Assembly: GCF_038958875.1 (NCBI RefSeq)
Contig: NZ_CP152407.1
Coordinates: 7,501-71,500 of the forward strand
Source of the DNA: Acidovorax sp. FHTAMBA
GTDB lineage: Bacteria > Pseudomonadota > Gammaproteobacteria > Burkholderiales > Burkholderiaceae_C
Direction: 5' to 3'
Length of the DNA stretch: 64,000 nucleotides
Shown: positions 36,647-44,692 of the stretch, one piece after another
Layout: each line of letters begins with the position of its first letter
Numbering within the stretch: the stretch's first letter is position 1
Program-made: the position numbers and the translations under genes
The notes under the pieces: model-generated
Databases searched by the model: none
The model's input: only the letters and a program-made list of their open reading frames with translations
Told to the model about the DNA's origin: nothing

Positions 36647-36660
36647 TTGACGCAGGTCAA
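36647..36660. promoter_or_regulatory. FNR/ANR-like inverted repeat
   Basis: TTGAC-GCAG-GTCAA is a perfect 5-bp inverted repeat with a 4-base spacer, the layout of FNR/ANR/DNR sites (TTGAT-N4-ATCAA). It lies in the divergent region between the chemoreceptor gene and the thioesterase gene. Activity is inferred only. Confidence 0.4.
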
Positions 36661-36763
36661 TCGGGCGGTGGCCGCGGGCAGCGACCCCTGCCGGTCTGCT
36701 GTGCCATGGCAGGCCAGGGCGGGCTGGAGAATAATGGGCCACCCCATTTCCGGAGCACCCTGC

Positions 36764-37204
36764 ATGCACTCGATCACCTTGCGCTTTCTGGCGTCTGACA
36801 GCAGCCTTTTGCAGGCGGGCCGGGTGCCCGGCGGCGCCGTGCTGCGCTGGGTGGACGATGCGGGCCATGCGTGCGCCAGCGCCTGGTGCAAAGGCGCGTG
36901 CATCACCGAGTTCGTGGGCGGCGCCGACTTTGTCCGCCCCATCCGGCCCGGTGACCTGGTGGAAGTGCATGCGCGCCTGACCCACACCACCGCCGCCAGC
37001 ATGAACCTGGCCGTGGAGGTGCGCAGCGCGGCCATCCACGGCGAACCGCTGCAGGATGTGGTGCATTGCGTGGCGGTCTACACCGCCGTGGACGCCGACG
37101 GCGCTCCCCGCGACATTGACCGGTGGACACCGGAGACCCCTGGCGATATTGCGCTGGCCCAGCGTGCGCAGGCGCACATCGACGCTGCGCGCGCCGCCCA
37201 ATGA
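36764..37204 (+). CDS. Acyl-CoA thioesterase, hotdog fold (YciA-like)
   Basis: This 146-residue protein resembles YciA/BACH-type acyl-CoA thioesterases. GGAVLRWVDDAGHACASAWC gives the catalytic aspartate on the central helix, and VGGADFVRPIRPGDLVEVHA is the hotdog strand with a GD turn. The ATG at 36764 fits the fold start MHSITLRFLASDSS; an upstream ATG at 36734 adds ten residues. It overlaps the EamA gene by 4 bases (ATGA), so the two are coupled. The substrate is unknown. Confidence 0.8.
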   Translation: MHSITLRFLASDSSLLQAGRVPGGAVLRWVDDAGHACASAWCKGACITEFVGGADFVRPIRPGDLVEVHARLTHTTAASMNLAVEVRSAAIHGEPLQDVVHCVAVYTAVDADGAPRDIDRWTPETPGDIALAQRAQAHIDAARAAQ

Positions 37205-38166
37205 CAGCGCAGGTGCAAGGGCCTGCCGCAGGCGCCCTGCGTGCGCGCGACCTGCTCGCCGCGCTGGCGGTGGTGATCCTCTGGGGTGTGAACTTTGTGG
37301 CCATGAAGTGGGGGCTGCGCAGCTTCAGCCCCTTTCAGCTGGGTGCCGCACGCTACCTGTGCGCCGCCTTGCCACTGGTACTGCTGGTGCGCCCGCCGCG
37401 TGTGCACTGGCGCTGGGTGCTGATGTTCGGGCTGTTCCAGGGCGTGGGGCAGTTCGGTTTTCTGTTCATCGGCCTGCAGGTGGGCATGACGGCGGGGCTG
37501 GCCAGCGTGCTGCTGCAGACCCAGGTGTTCTTCACCGCGCTGTTTGGCTTTGCCATGCTGCGCGAGCGGCCCGGTCCGCCCCTGCGCTGGGGCCTGGCGC
37601 TGGCGGCGCTGGGGCTGGTGTGCTTTGCCATGAACTATGTGGGCCCCGGCTCTGGCGTGGGTGTGGCGGCCGCCACCACGGTGGGCGGCCTGCTGCTGAC
37701 GCTGTGCGGTGCTGCCATGTGGGCGTCGTCCAACATCGTGGCGCGCCTGGCACAGCAGCAAAGCCCGGGGTATGACCCGCTGGCGTTTGTGATCTGGAGC
37801 AGCGCGGTGCCGGTGCTGCCGTTTGTGGCGCTGTCCGCCATGTTTGACCCCGACGCCGCACGCTGGCTGCAATGGCAGACGCTGGCGAACGTGCCCCTGC
37901 TCGCCTGGGGATCGGTGGCCTACCTGGGCTGGGTCGCTACCATCGTCGGTTATGGGCTGTGGACCAACCTGCTGCAGCGCTACCCCGCCAACCGCGTGGC
38001 GCCGTTCAGCCTGGGTGTGCCGGTGGTGGGGCTGACCACGGGCTGGCTGGTGCTGGGCGAAGGCGTGGCGCCCTGGCAGTGGGCAGGCATTGCGCTGGTG
38101 GTGGCGGCGCTGGCCTGCGTGGTGCTGGGGCCCAAAATACAAGCCAAAATAGCCTCCAGCGCTTGA
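37201..38166 (+). CDS. EamA/DMT-family exporter (O-acetylserine/cysteine exporter-like)
   Basis: This 321-residue inner-membrane protein has ten predicted membrane segments in two EamA repeats. It starts at the ATG overlapping the thioesterase stop. The sequence VVILWGVNFVAMKWGLRSFS, then GQFGFLFIGLQVGMTAGLAS and LLQTQVFFTALFGFAML, is close to what I recall of E. coli EamA, an O-acetylserine and cysteine exporter. The last residues, KIASSA, and the TGA stop are encoded by a dispersed repeat, so its C-terminus was probably set by that element. Confidence 0.85.
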   Translation: MTAQVQGPAAGALRARDLLAALAVVILWGVNFVAMKWGLRSFSPFQLGAARYLCAALPLVLLVRPPRVHWRWVLMFGLFQGVGQFGFLFIGLQVGMTAGLASVLLQTQVFFTALFGFAMLRERPGPPLRWGLALAALGLVCFAMNYVGPGSGVGVAAATTVGGLLLTLCGAAMWASSNIVARLAQQQSPGYDPLAFVIWSSAVPVLPFVALSAMFDPDAARWLQWQTLANVPLLAWGSVAYLGWVATIVGYGLWTNLLQRYPANRVAPFSLGVPVVGLTTGWLVLGEGVAPWQWAGIALVVAALACVVLGPKIQAKIASSA

Positions 38167-38200
38167 TGGATAAGCGCGATAAGCTATATTTTTAATAGCA
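38143..38200 (+). repeat. Two-hairpin repeat, copy 13 (convergent junction, supplies eamA stop)
   Basis: The copy covers the last codons of the EamA gene. AATAGCCTCCAGCGCTTGAT then GGATAAGCGCGATAAGC includes the TGA stop inside hairpin 1. Hairpin 2 is GCTAT/ATAGC with an ATTTTTA loop. The pyrF stop lies about 60 bases beyond. Confidence 0.85.
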
Positions 38201-38258
38201 TTTCACTGAAGACGAACTGCGCTGTGCGAAGCGCACCCCCGTCCAGAAGCTGCGGCTG

Positions 38259-39086
38259 CTAGCGCGGGCGGGCCGCTTCGAGCACGGCGCGGGTGCGCTG
38301 GGCCTCGGTGCGGGCAGCGGCTGCAAAGTCATCGCCCTTGGATGCATACAGGATGGACCGCGACGAGTTCACGATGATGGGCCCGCCTTCGCGCAGCCCG
38401 GCGCGCACGGTGGCCGCAGCATCGCCGCCCTGGGCGCCTACACCGGGGATCAGGAGCGGCAACGTGGGCGCAATGCTGCGCACGCGTTCGATCTCCTGCG
38501 GGTAGGTGGCACCCACCACCAGGCCCAGCTGGCCGTTCTTGTTCCACGGGCCTTGCGCCAGGCGCGCCACGTGTTCGAACATCAGCGGCTGGCCGTCAAC
38601 GCTGGCCAGGCGCTGGGTCTGCAGGTCGTCGCCGCCCGGGTTGGAGGTGCGGCACAGCAGAAAAGCGCCCTTGCCGTGGTAGGCCAGGTAGGGCTCGATG
38701 GAGTCAAAACCCATGAAGGGCGACAGCGTGACCGCGTCAGCGCCGTAGCGCTCGAAGGCCTCCTTGGCGTATTGCTCGGCCGTGGAGCCGATGTCGCCAC
38801 GCTTGGCATCCAGGATCACCGGCACGTGCGGTGCGTTGGCGCGCATGTGCTGCATCAGGCGCTCGAGCTGGTCTTCGGCGCCGTGGGCAGCAAAGTAGGC
38901 GATCTGCGGCTTGAAGGCACACACCAGGTCGGCTGTGGCGTCCACGATGGCAGCGCAAAAATCGTAGATCTTGTGCGCATCGCCCTGCATCCCCGCCGGG
39001 AAGCGCGTGGGCTCCGGGTCTAGGCCCACGCACAGCAGGGAGTTGTTTTGCGCCGTGGCGTCGCGCAGCATGTCGGTGAAAGTCAT
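38259..39086 (-). CDS. pyrF: Orotidine 5'-phosphate decarboxylase, type 2
   Basis: This 275-residue enzyme makes UMP from OMP in pyrimidine synthesis. The signature VILDAKRGDIGSTAEQYAKE lies near residue 93-112, and FLLCRTSNPGGDDLQ and VGATYPQEIERVRSIAP fit the longer type 2 family found in Burkholderiales and mycobacteria. ATG at 39086. A TAAAAT element ends 8 bases upstream of the ATG, so the transcript may be leaderless. Confidence 0.95.
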   Translation of the reverse strand: MTFTDMLRDATAQNNSLLCVGLDPEPTRFPAGMQGDAHKIYDFCAAIVDATADLVCAFKPQIAYFAAHGAEDQLERLMQHMRANAPHVPVILDAKRGDIGSTAEQYAKEAFERYGADAVTLSPFMGFDSIEPYLAYHGKGAFLLCRTSNPGGDDLQTQRLASVDGQPLMFEHVARLAQGPWNKNGQLGLVVGATYPQEIERVRSIAPTLPLLIPGVGAQGGDAAATVRAGLREGGPIIVNSSRSILYASKGDDFAAAARTEAQRTRAVLEAARPR

Positions 39087-39093
39087 GGCGGCG

Positions 39094-39099
39094 ATTTTA
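39094..39099 (-). promoter_or_regulatory. Candidate -10 element of pyrF
   Basis: TAAAAT followed by CGCCGCC and the pyrF ATG on the minus strand. With a usual 6-8 base spacing, transcription would begin at the start codon. No Shine-Dalgarno sequence is present in the 7 bases between. Confidence 0.4.
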
Positions 39100-39177
39100 G
39101 GTGCGTCGGCACCGGCCGCCGCAGACAGCCGGCCTGGCCAGCGGGCCGCGACCGTGAAGCATTCGCCGCAGCCATTG

Positions 39178-39207
39178 AAAAAGGCCGTCGAAACGGCCTT
39201 TTCTTTC
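39178..39207 (-). terminator. Intrinsic terminator of the lipoprotein operon
   Basis: AAGGCCGT and ACGGCCTT pair around CGAA, flanked by A and T runs on both sides. It lies about 50 bases after the FlgO-like gene stop on the minus strand. The symmetry means it could also act on the other strand. Confidence 0.85.
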
Positions 39208-39253
39208 TATTTGATGCGCAGGGGCAAAGCTGGCTCGCCCCTTATGCCCCGGA

Positions 39254-39811
39254 TTAACGCTGAACAGCCAGCAGGCGCTGCACATCCCGGTCATTGGGAA
39301 GTGCGTAGTCGTAACCACGGATGATGCGTGTGTCCTCGGTGCGCACAAGCTTGAGGCTCACGTAGGTGTAGTTGGCAGCGGCCGAATACGTTCCCACCAG
39401 CACCATCGAGGCATTGTGGTTGCGTGCAATGTCCTTGAGTTCGCGGGACAGGAGCAGCTCCCCCGTACCTTCACGCACAAACACGTCGCCGCGCAGCTTG
39501 ATTTCCTTCACGTTGAAACCGCTGGTGGCCATGTGTGACGCGTACTGCTCCGACAGCGTGCGACCCAGGGGGGCCGAGCGGCTCAGATCGTTCACGTTGA
39601 CGATCGTGGCAACAAGCACCGGGCCACCGCCCGCTGCGGCGACATCAAAGCCTGTCGTCAGCTTGTTCACCGCGTCGCGGCTGCTGGTCAGAAACTGGCT
39701 GCTCGCGGCTTCCTGGTAGGTGGGCTCTGTGCGGACAGGCGCGCCGTTGGTGGCGCAACCGGCCAGCAAGGCTGCTGCGGCCAACGTGGTCAGGAGTGCT
39801 GCGGATTTCAT
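39254..39811 (-). CDS. FlgO-domain outer-membrane lipoprotein
   Basis: This 185-residue lipoprotein has a signal ending ALLAGC (Cys19). The FlgO-like domain is seen in VATIVNVNDLSRSAPLGRTL, SEQYASHMATSGFNVKEIKL and ELKDIARNHNASMVLVGTYS. FlgO in Vibrio is a flagellar outer-membrane lipoprotein, but FlgO-domain proteins also occur without flagellar genes, and none is seen here. It overlaps the upstream lipoprotein gene by 4 bases, so both are made together. A terminator follows. Confidence 0.78.
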   Translation of the reverse strand: MKSAALLTTLAAAALLAGCATNGAPVRTEPTYQEAASSQFLTSSRDAVNKLTTGFDVAAAGGGPVLVATIVNVNDLSRSAPLGRTLSEQYASHMATSGFNVKEIKLRGDVFVREGTGELLLSRELKDIARNHNASMVLVGTYSAAANYTYVSLKLVRTEDTRIIRGYDYALPNDRDVQRLLAVQR

Positions 39812-40497
39812 TGCGAAACTACCTTCATGTTGACGTTCTTGTAGTACGAGGGACGCAGGAACAGCGGCGTATCCGCATTCTCCAGGTAGTACACATCGGT
39901 CTTGCGCGCCACATACTGGCCGCCGCGGGTCACGGTCGTGGTCAGGATCAGCTCGGTGTTGGTCGGGCCACCCGAGTTGATGCTGGCACCGTAGTCGGCC
40001 AACGAGGCGAGGCCCAACGTGGCCAGCAACTGGGCATCCAGGTGCTCATGGCGCAGACCGTAGGCCGCCATCAGGCCTGCTGCGATCATCGTGAACTGGC
40101 CGGGAATGAAATGGGGGCGCGCGCTGTTGTGACGAACCAGCTGCGTGTTGTAGGTCACATTGAGCGTCTGACCAGGATCCTGCAGCACGGGGGCACCGTT
40201 TTGCACGAGCTTGGTGATCAGGAAATCGCGGAACGCGAGGTCAAAAGCGCTGGGATTGGGGGGCAACGCGACGTGCAGCTGTGTGCCCGAGGGCATGCCA
40301 GCCTTGTCCAGCGTGCTCAGCGTCTGGGCCACCACGTCGTTGGAGACGAGTTCCCAGTGGCCTGCAGAGCGCACCTTGGGTTGCACGGTCAGCTCAAAAT
40401 TCTCCGCTAGGGGAATCGGCGAACGATAAGCACATCCCGCCAAAGTAGCCACAGCGCCAGCGATCACCGCCAAGCTGACTGACTTTGAAAATTTCAT
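39808..40497 (-). CDS. Hypothetical lipoprotein, partner of the FlgO-domain protein
   Basis: I do not recognise this 229-residue protein. It has a signal MKFSKSVSLAVIAGAVATLA ending in a lipobox cysteine at residue 22. The mature part has AFDLAFRDFLITKLVQNGAP and LILTTTVTRGGQYVARKTDV, suggesting a beta-rich envelope protein. A strong AGGAGG lies 6 bases before the ATG. It overlaps the FlgO-domain gene by 4 bases, so the two may form an outer-membrane complex. The upstream region is unusually A/T-rich for this window. Confidence 0.7.
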   Translation of the reverse strand: MKFSKSVSLAVIAGAVATLAGCAYRSPIPLAENFELTVQPKVRSAGHWELVSNDVVAQTLSTLDKAGMPSGTQLHVALPPNPSAFDLAFRDFLITKLVQNGAPVLQDPGQTLNVTYNTQLVRHNSARPHFIPGQFTMIAAGLMAAYGLRHEHLDAQLLATLGLASLADYGASINSGGPTNTELILTTTVTRGGQYVARKTDVYYLENADTPLFLRPSYYKNVNMKVVSQ

Positions 40498-40707
40498 GAT
40501 TCCCTCCTACGGACTTTGAGAGGCGCGGACATAAACGGATACATCCCACGCGATTGAAAAATAATTCTGGGCGCGATACTCAACAAAAACAAGAAAAAAA
40601 TGAGGTAACTGCGCCCAGACACTCGCGATTCGTTGTTTTTGGTCACAGTTTGGCGCGGCCGCTTACGACACTGGCGCATTTGATTGCACGCGGTTTCGTA
40701 ACCGTCT

Positions 40708-41907
40708 TCACTTTTCAGTAACGGATCGTTTTTCCAGTATCTCGAAGGCAGGAAGCGTTTTGCCTTCAAGCACTTCCAGAAAAGCGCCGCCGCCGGTAGA
40801 GATATATCCCACCTGCTTCTCGATGCCGTACTTGGCGATGGCGGCCAGCGTGTCGCCACCGCCCGCAATGCTGAAGGCAGGGGATTCGGCAATCGCCTTG
40901 GCCAGTTCGCGGGTGCCGTTTTCAAACGCCGCAAATTCAAACACGCCCACTGGGCCGTTCCAGACGATGGTGCCCGCGGACTTGAGCTGGGTGGCGAGCC
41001 GGGCCGCGGTTTCCGGGCCGATGTCCAGGATCAGGTCGTCCTCGGCCACGTCCGTGGCCGCCTTGACGGTGGCGGGCGCGTCCGCGGAAAACGCCTTGGC
41101 GGTGACCACGTCGGTGGGGATCGGCACCTCGGCGCCGCGCGCCTTCATGGCAGCGATCACGGAGCGGGCTTCATCCAGCAGGTCCGGCTCGGCCAGGCTC
41201 TTGCCGATGGGCAGGCCGGCGGCCAGCATGAAGGTGTTGGCGATGCCGCCGCCCACAATGAGCTGGTCCACCTTGTCGGCCAGGCTCTTCAAGATGGTGA
41301 GCTTGGTCGACACCTTGGAGCCTGCCACGATGGCCGCCAGCGGCCGCTGGGGATGGGCCAGGGCCTTGGTCAGTGCGTCGATCTCGGCCGACAGCAGCGG
41401 GCCGGCACATGCGATGGGGGCGAACTGCGCAATGCCATAGGTTGTGCCTTCGGCACGGTGGGCGGTGCCAAAGGCATCGTTCACGAAGATGTCGCACAGG
41501 GCGGCCATCTTGCGGGCCAGGTCTTCCTTGTTCTTTTTCTCGCCCACGTTCAGGCGGCAGTTCTCCAGCAGCACGACCTGACCAGGGGCAACCGTCACGC
41601 CATCGACCCAGTTTGCGACTAGGGGAACATCACGGCCCAGCAGCTCGGCCAGGCGTGCGGCCACGGGGGCCAGCGAGTCTTCGGGCTTGAACTCGCCTTC
41701 GGTCGGGCGGCCCAGGTGGCTGGTCACCATGACGGCCGCTCCGGCATCCAGCGCCATGCGGATGCAGGGGATCGATGCGCGGATGCGGGTGTCTTCGGTG
41801 ATGCGGCCGGCATCGTCCTGGGGAACGTTCAGGTCGGCACGGATGAAAACGCGCTGGCCTTGGGCCTTGCCCTGGGCGCACAGATCGGAAAAGCGGAGGA
41901 TGTTCAT
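40708..41907 (-). CDS. pgk: Phosphoglycerate kinase
   Basis: This 399-residue glycolytic enzyme transfers phosphate from 1,3-bisphosphoglycerate to ADP. RADLNVPQD near residue 22, VTSHLGRPTEGEF, GSKVSTKLTILKSLADKVD and IAGGGDTLAAIAKYG are family motifs. ATG at 41907 is used; the frame is open for 61 codons upstream without family-like sequence. It lies between azlD and the lipoprotein pair on the same strand. The C-terminus EILEKRSVTEK is normal. Confidence 0.97.
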   Translation of the reverse strand: MNILRFSDLCAQGKAQGQRVFIRADLNVPQDDAGRITEDTRIRASIPCIRMALDAGAAVMVTSHLGRPTEGEFKPEDSLAPVAARLAELLGRDVPLVANWVDGVTVAPGQVVLLENCRLNVGEKKNKEDLARKMAALCDIFVNDAFGTAHRAEGTTYGIAQFAPIACAGPLLSAEIDALTKALAHPQRPLAAIVAGSKVSTKLTILKSLADKVDQLIVGGGIANTFMLAAGLPIGKSLAEPDLLDEARSVIAAMKARGAEVPIPTDVVTAKAFSADAPATVKAATDVAEDDLILDIGPETAARLATQLKSAGTIVWNGPVGVFEFAAFENGTRELAKAIAESPAFSIAGGGDTLAAIAKYGIEKQVGYISTGGGAFLEVLEGKTLPAFEILEKRSVTEK

Positions 41908-41947
41908 GGGGAAGGCTTCCTGGAGAGGCTCGTGAATCAGGGCCGCC

Positions 41948-41953
41948 ATTTTA
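41948..41953 (-). promoter_or_regulatory. Candidate -10 element of pgk
   Basis: TAAAAT followed by GGCGGCCC on the minus strand, 41 bases upstream of the pgk ATG. It sits within the dyad GCCGCC-TAAAAT-GGCGGC, a palindromic setting that could also bind a regulator. Confidence 0.35.
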
Positions 41954-41990
41954 GGCGGCGCCCCGGGCGTCCCCGCTGCGGTGAAGCGCC

Positions 41991-42326
41991 CTACCAGCCC
42001 CAGCCAATGTGCAGCGGCAGGTACACCGCCATGCCGACGACGATGGTGCCCAGGATGCCGCGCCGCCAGAAGTAATACGCAGTGGCGCACAGGACCGCGG
42101 GGATCCGCGCGTCCATGAAGGTGCCGATGAGCTCGCCCTGCGTCATCAGGATCTCGGGCGCGATCACGGCCGTCAGGGCGGCCAGCGGCGCGTACTTGAG
42201 CCCACGCTTGAGCCAGTCTGGCAGGGGCAATTCACGCTCCGGGAGCATGAAGAACGAGCGCGAAACCACGGTGATGACGGCCAGGCCCAGGATGGCGATG
42301 GCGGATTCGAGCCAGGCGCCGTTCAT
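41991..42326 (-). CDS. azlD: AzlD-family branched-chain amino acid exporter small subunit
   Basis: This 111-residue membrane protein starts at the ATG overlapping the azlC stop by 4 bases. It has about four hydrophobic segments: ESAIAILGLAVITVVSRSFF, APLAALTAVIAPEIL, and a C-terminal GTIVVGMAVYLPLHIGWGW. With AzlC it forms a LIV-E-type exporter of branched-chain amino acids or related compounds. The overlap indicates obligate co-translation. Confidence 0.88.
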   Translation of the reverse strand: MNGAWLESAIAILGLAVITVVSRSFFMLPERELPLPDWLKRGLKYAPLAALTAVIAPEILMTQGELIGTFMDARIPAVLCATAYYFWRRGILGTIVVGMAVYLPLHIGWGW

Positions 42327-43147
42327 GGATGGCGCTCCTCGCGCAGCGGCACCACATCGCCCGCCTCCACCTGCTCGCGCTCTTCGGGCGGCAGCACGCT
42401 GTCTGCCGGCAGCAGGACCAGCGCAGGCTTGTGGCGGCGGCGGTCCGCCGCCTCCATCAACAGGCCCGCTGCCACCGCTGCCGCAATGGCGACCAGGATG
42501 TTGAGCTTGAGCGGCAATGCAAACGCTGCAATGGCCGCTGTGGCAGCCACCCCGGTGGCCAGCCATGTCGCGCGATCAAACAGCAGTGACAGGAGCACGC
42601 CCAGCAACGCCAGCACCCCCGCAAAGCCCAGTCCCCACGACAAGGGGACGGCGTTGGCCAGCAGGATTCCGGCAATCGACGGCACCTGCCAGGCCAGCCA
42701 GTTGGTGCTGGCAGCGCCCCAGAAGTACGGCACCTGCTCGGGCTGAGGGCGGGGCTCAGGGAAGCGCTTCATGAAGGCGACATAGATCACATCGCCACTG
42801 AAATAGCCCACTGCCAGACGCTGGCGCAGCGGCAAATGCGCAAAGTAGCTGCGCCACATGCTGCTGAAAATCACAAAGCGCAGGTTCACACAACTGGCTG
42901 TCAGCCAGATGACCCACAGCGGCGCCCCCACCGCCATCAGCGGAATTACCGCCAGCTGGGCACTGCCCGCGTACACCACCAGCGACATGAAAAGCGCCAT
43001 GCCCACCGGCATTCCGCTCTTGACCATGGCCACACCGGTGACCAGACCCCAGGCAGCAATACCCAGCGAGGTGCCGGCCATGTCCGTGGCGGCCAGACGG
43101 AAATCGGGGTGGCGCAGCGTGCTGCTGACAGCGGCCCTGCGGCTCAT
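42323..43147 (-). CDS. azlC: AzlC-family branched-chain amino acid exporter large subunit
   Basis: This 274-residue inner-membrane protein has the AzlC features GTSLGIAAWGLVTGVAMVKS, FMSLVVYAGSAQLAVIPLMA and LTASCVNLRFVIFSSMWRSY. It pairs with AzlD, encoded next. The C-terminal about 40 residues are charged and lie in the cytoplasm. It overlaps the fmt stop by 4 bases (ATG at 43147, fmt ends 43144), so fmt, azlC and azlD may be read from one transcript. Confidence 0.92.
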   Translation of the reverse strand: MSRRAAVSSTLRHPDFRLAATDMAGTSLGIAAWGLVTGVAMVKSGMPVGMALFMSLVVYAGSAQLAVIPLMAVGAPLWVIWLTASCVNLRFVIFSSMWRSYFAHLPLRQRLAVGYFSGDVIYVAFMKRFPEPRPQPEQVPYFWGAASTNWLAWQVPSIAGILLANAVPLSWGLGFAGVLALLGVLLSLLFDRATWLATGVAATAAIAAFALPLKLNILVAIAAAVAAGLLMEAADRRRHKPALVLLPADSVLPPEEREQVEAGDVVPLREERHP

Positions 43148-44187
43148 GCCGACGTCTTTGCGCGGGATGCTGCAGTGCCCAGCTCCACACCAGGCTGCAG
43201 ATCAAAGCCCCGCAAAAATTCCGCCGCGGCCAACCGTTTGCCACCGGCGCGCTGCAAGGTTGTCAGGTGCAACGCCCCCACGCCGCAAGCGACGGTCACG
43301 CCCCGACTGCTTACAGACAAAATACGGCCGTAGCGCTTGTCTGTATTGGATAGTTCGCTATCAATTTCGCACCCCCACACCTTGATGGTTTCGCCGCCGC
43401 AGTCGGTGCTGGCCCCAGGGAAGGGATCGAACGCCCGGATGCGCCGGGCGATGGCCGTGGCAGGCATCGACCAGTCAATGGTGCTTTCCACTTTTTCGAT
43501 CTTGTGCGCATAGGTAATGCCTTCGGCCGGTTGCGGCACGGGGGTGAGTCCGCCGCAGGCGGCCAGCTCCAGCGCTTCCACAATCAGCCGCCCCCCCAGC
43601 GCGGCCAGCCGGTCGTGCAATGAGGCGGTGGTATCTGCGGGCGAAATGACCAGCCGCTCCATCAGGAGCATGGCGCCTGTGTCCAGGCCCGCGTCCATCT
43701 GCATGATGGTGACGCCGGTTTCCGGATCGCCGGCCTCGATGGCGCGGTGGATCGGCGCCGCACCGCGCCAGCGCGGCAGCAAGCTGGCGTGGATGTTCAG
43801 ACACCCTCTGGCCGGCAGGTCCAGCACCCACTGCGGCAAGATCAGCCCATAAGCGGCCACGACCATCACATCGGCCTCCGCAGCCACAAGCGCTTCACGC
43901 GCCGCTGCAGCGTCTTGGGGGTATTTGCCATCCAGACGCAGGCTCCGTGGCTGGACAACGGAAATCGCATGCTCCTGGGCCAGCTGCTTGACCGGCGACG
44001 CCTGCAACTTCATGCCGCGGCCGGCTGGGCGGTCGGGCTGCGTCAGTACAAGGGGTACGTCAAAGCCTGCGACCAGCAGGTCGCGCAGCGCCACACGGGC
44101 AAATTCGGGGGTTCCGGCAAATGCGACGCGCAAGCGGCCACGGCCGCCGCTGGCAGCGGCGCCCTCGGCGTCAGCGATAGCGGCCAT
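43144..44187 (-). CDS. fmt: Methionyl-tRNA formyltransferase
   Basis: This enzyme formylates initiator Met-tRNA. Family motifs are RVAFAGTPEFARVALRDLLV, QPDRPAGRGMKLQASPVKQL, YGLILPQWVLDLPARGCLNI and HASLLPRWRGAAPIHRAI. The start is uncertain. ATG at 44187 gives 347 residues but overlaps the upstream lipoprotein gene by 17 bases and adds an 18-residue Ala/Gly stretch. TTG at 44133 puts the start exactly before RVAFAGTPEF, as in other Fmt proteins. Residues about 274-290 (numbered from 44187) are encoded by a decayed copy of the dispersed repeat, in a variable loop. Confidence 0.93.
   Translation of the reverse strand: MAAIADAEGAAASGGRGRLRVAFAGTPEFARVALRDLLVAGFDVPLVLTQPDRPAGRGMKLQASPVKQLAQEHAISVVQPRSLRLDGKYPQDAAAAREALVAAEADVMVVAAYGLILPQWVLDLPARGCLNIHASLLPRWRGAAPIHRAIEAGDPETGVTIMQMDAGLDTGAMLLMERLVISPADTTASLHDRLAALGGRLIVEALELAACGGLTPVPQPAEGITYAHKIEKVESTIDWSMPATAIARRIRAFDPFPGASTDCGGETIKVWGCEIDSELSNTDKRYGRILSVSSRGVTVACGVGALHLTTLQRAGGKRLAAAEFLRGFDLQPGVELGTAASRAKTSA
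43318..43368 (+). repeat. Two-hairpin repeat, copy 14 (decayed, inside fmt)
   Basis: The plus strand reads CAAAATACGGCCGTAGCGC, then TTGTCTGTATTGGATAG and TTCGCTATCAATTT. The order and spacing fit the repeat, but the AAGCGCC arm is gone. It codes in frame for IDSELSNTDKRYGRIL. Confidence 0.5.
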
Positions 44188-44692
44188 CGCTGCGGTCCGT
44201 GTCGTCCAGGATTTCCGTGCGCACCACGGCGCCAGCGGTACCAAAATGCAGGACGGCCACGCGCAGATATTGGTTGTCCAGGAACCGATAGGCCCAGCGG
44301 GCAGGCTCGGCCCGCTCGACCTGGTCGCGGCCCGCGGGCAACCCAAAGGTACGCTGCACCTCGGCGCGGTGCCAGCCTTCCTTGCCCGCAGCCTCGAAAC
44401 GCTCGCGCGTGCGTGTCTGCTCGGTGCGGACCAGCCGGTCATTGGCGTCGAAGTCAAACACGTCGGTGCGGTTGGCAACGGGTTCGTTGGTATAGATCAG
44501 GCGTCGGCCACCGTCCGGCACGTCATACAGGCCGCGCGGCGTGCCCCAGCGGGCCAGCACAGCGTCGCGGGTTTCGCCTACTTGCGGCATGCGGGCCGCG
44601 CCCAGGTTGAGGCTGCCGCCGCCAGCGCAGCCGGCCAGCACGGCGCCCGCCACCAGCACCGCCGCTGCATGCCGCATCGCGGGGCGCGTCAT
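44171..44692 (-). CDS. Small lipoprotein between def and fmt, BamE/OmlA-like
   Basis: This 173-residue protein has a signal with lipobox VLAGC (Cys21). The mature part has LGAARMPQVGETRDAVLARW, GTPRGLYDVPDGGRRLIYTN and FGLPAGRDQVERAEPARWAY. The repeated pattern of a turn, then GTP or GLP, then an aromatic pair recalls SmpA/OmlA-type domains, here apparently twice. This is inferred. It overlaps def by 4 bases and touches fmt, so it sits inside the classic def-fmt pair. The ATG is at 44692. Confidence 0.75.
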   Translation of the reverse strand: MTRPAMRHAAAVLVAGAVLAGCAGGGSLNLGAARMPQVGETRDAVLARWGTPRGLYDVPDGGRRLIYTNEPVANRTDVFDFDANDRLVRTEQTRTRERFEAAGKEGWHRAEVQRTFGLPAGRDQVERAEPARWAYRFLDNQYLRVAVLHFGTAGAVVRTEILDDTDRSDGRYR

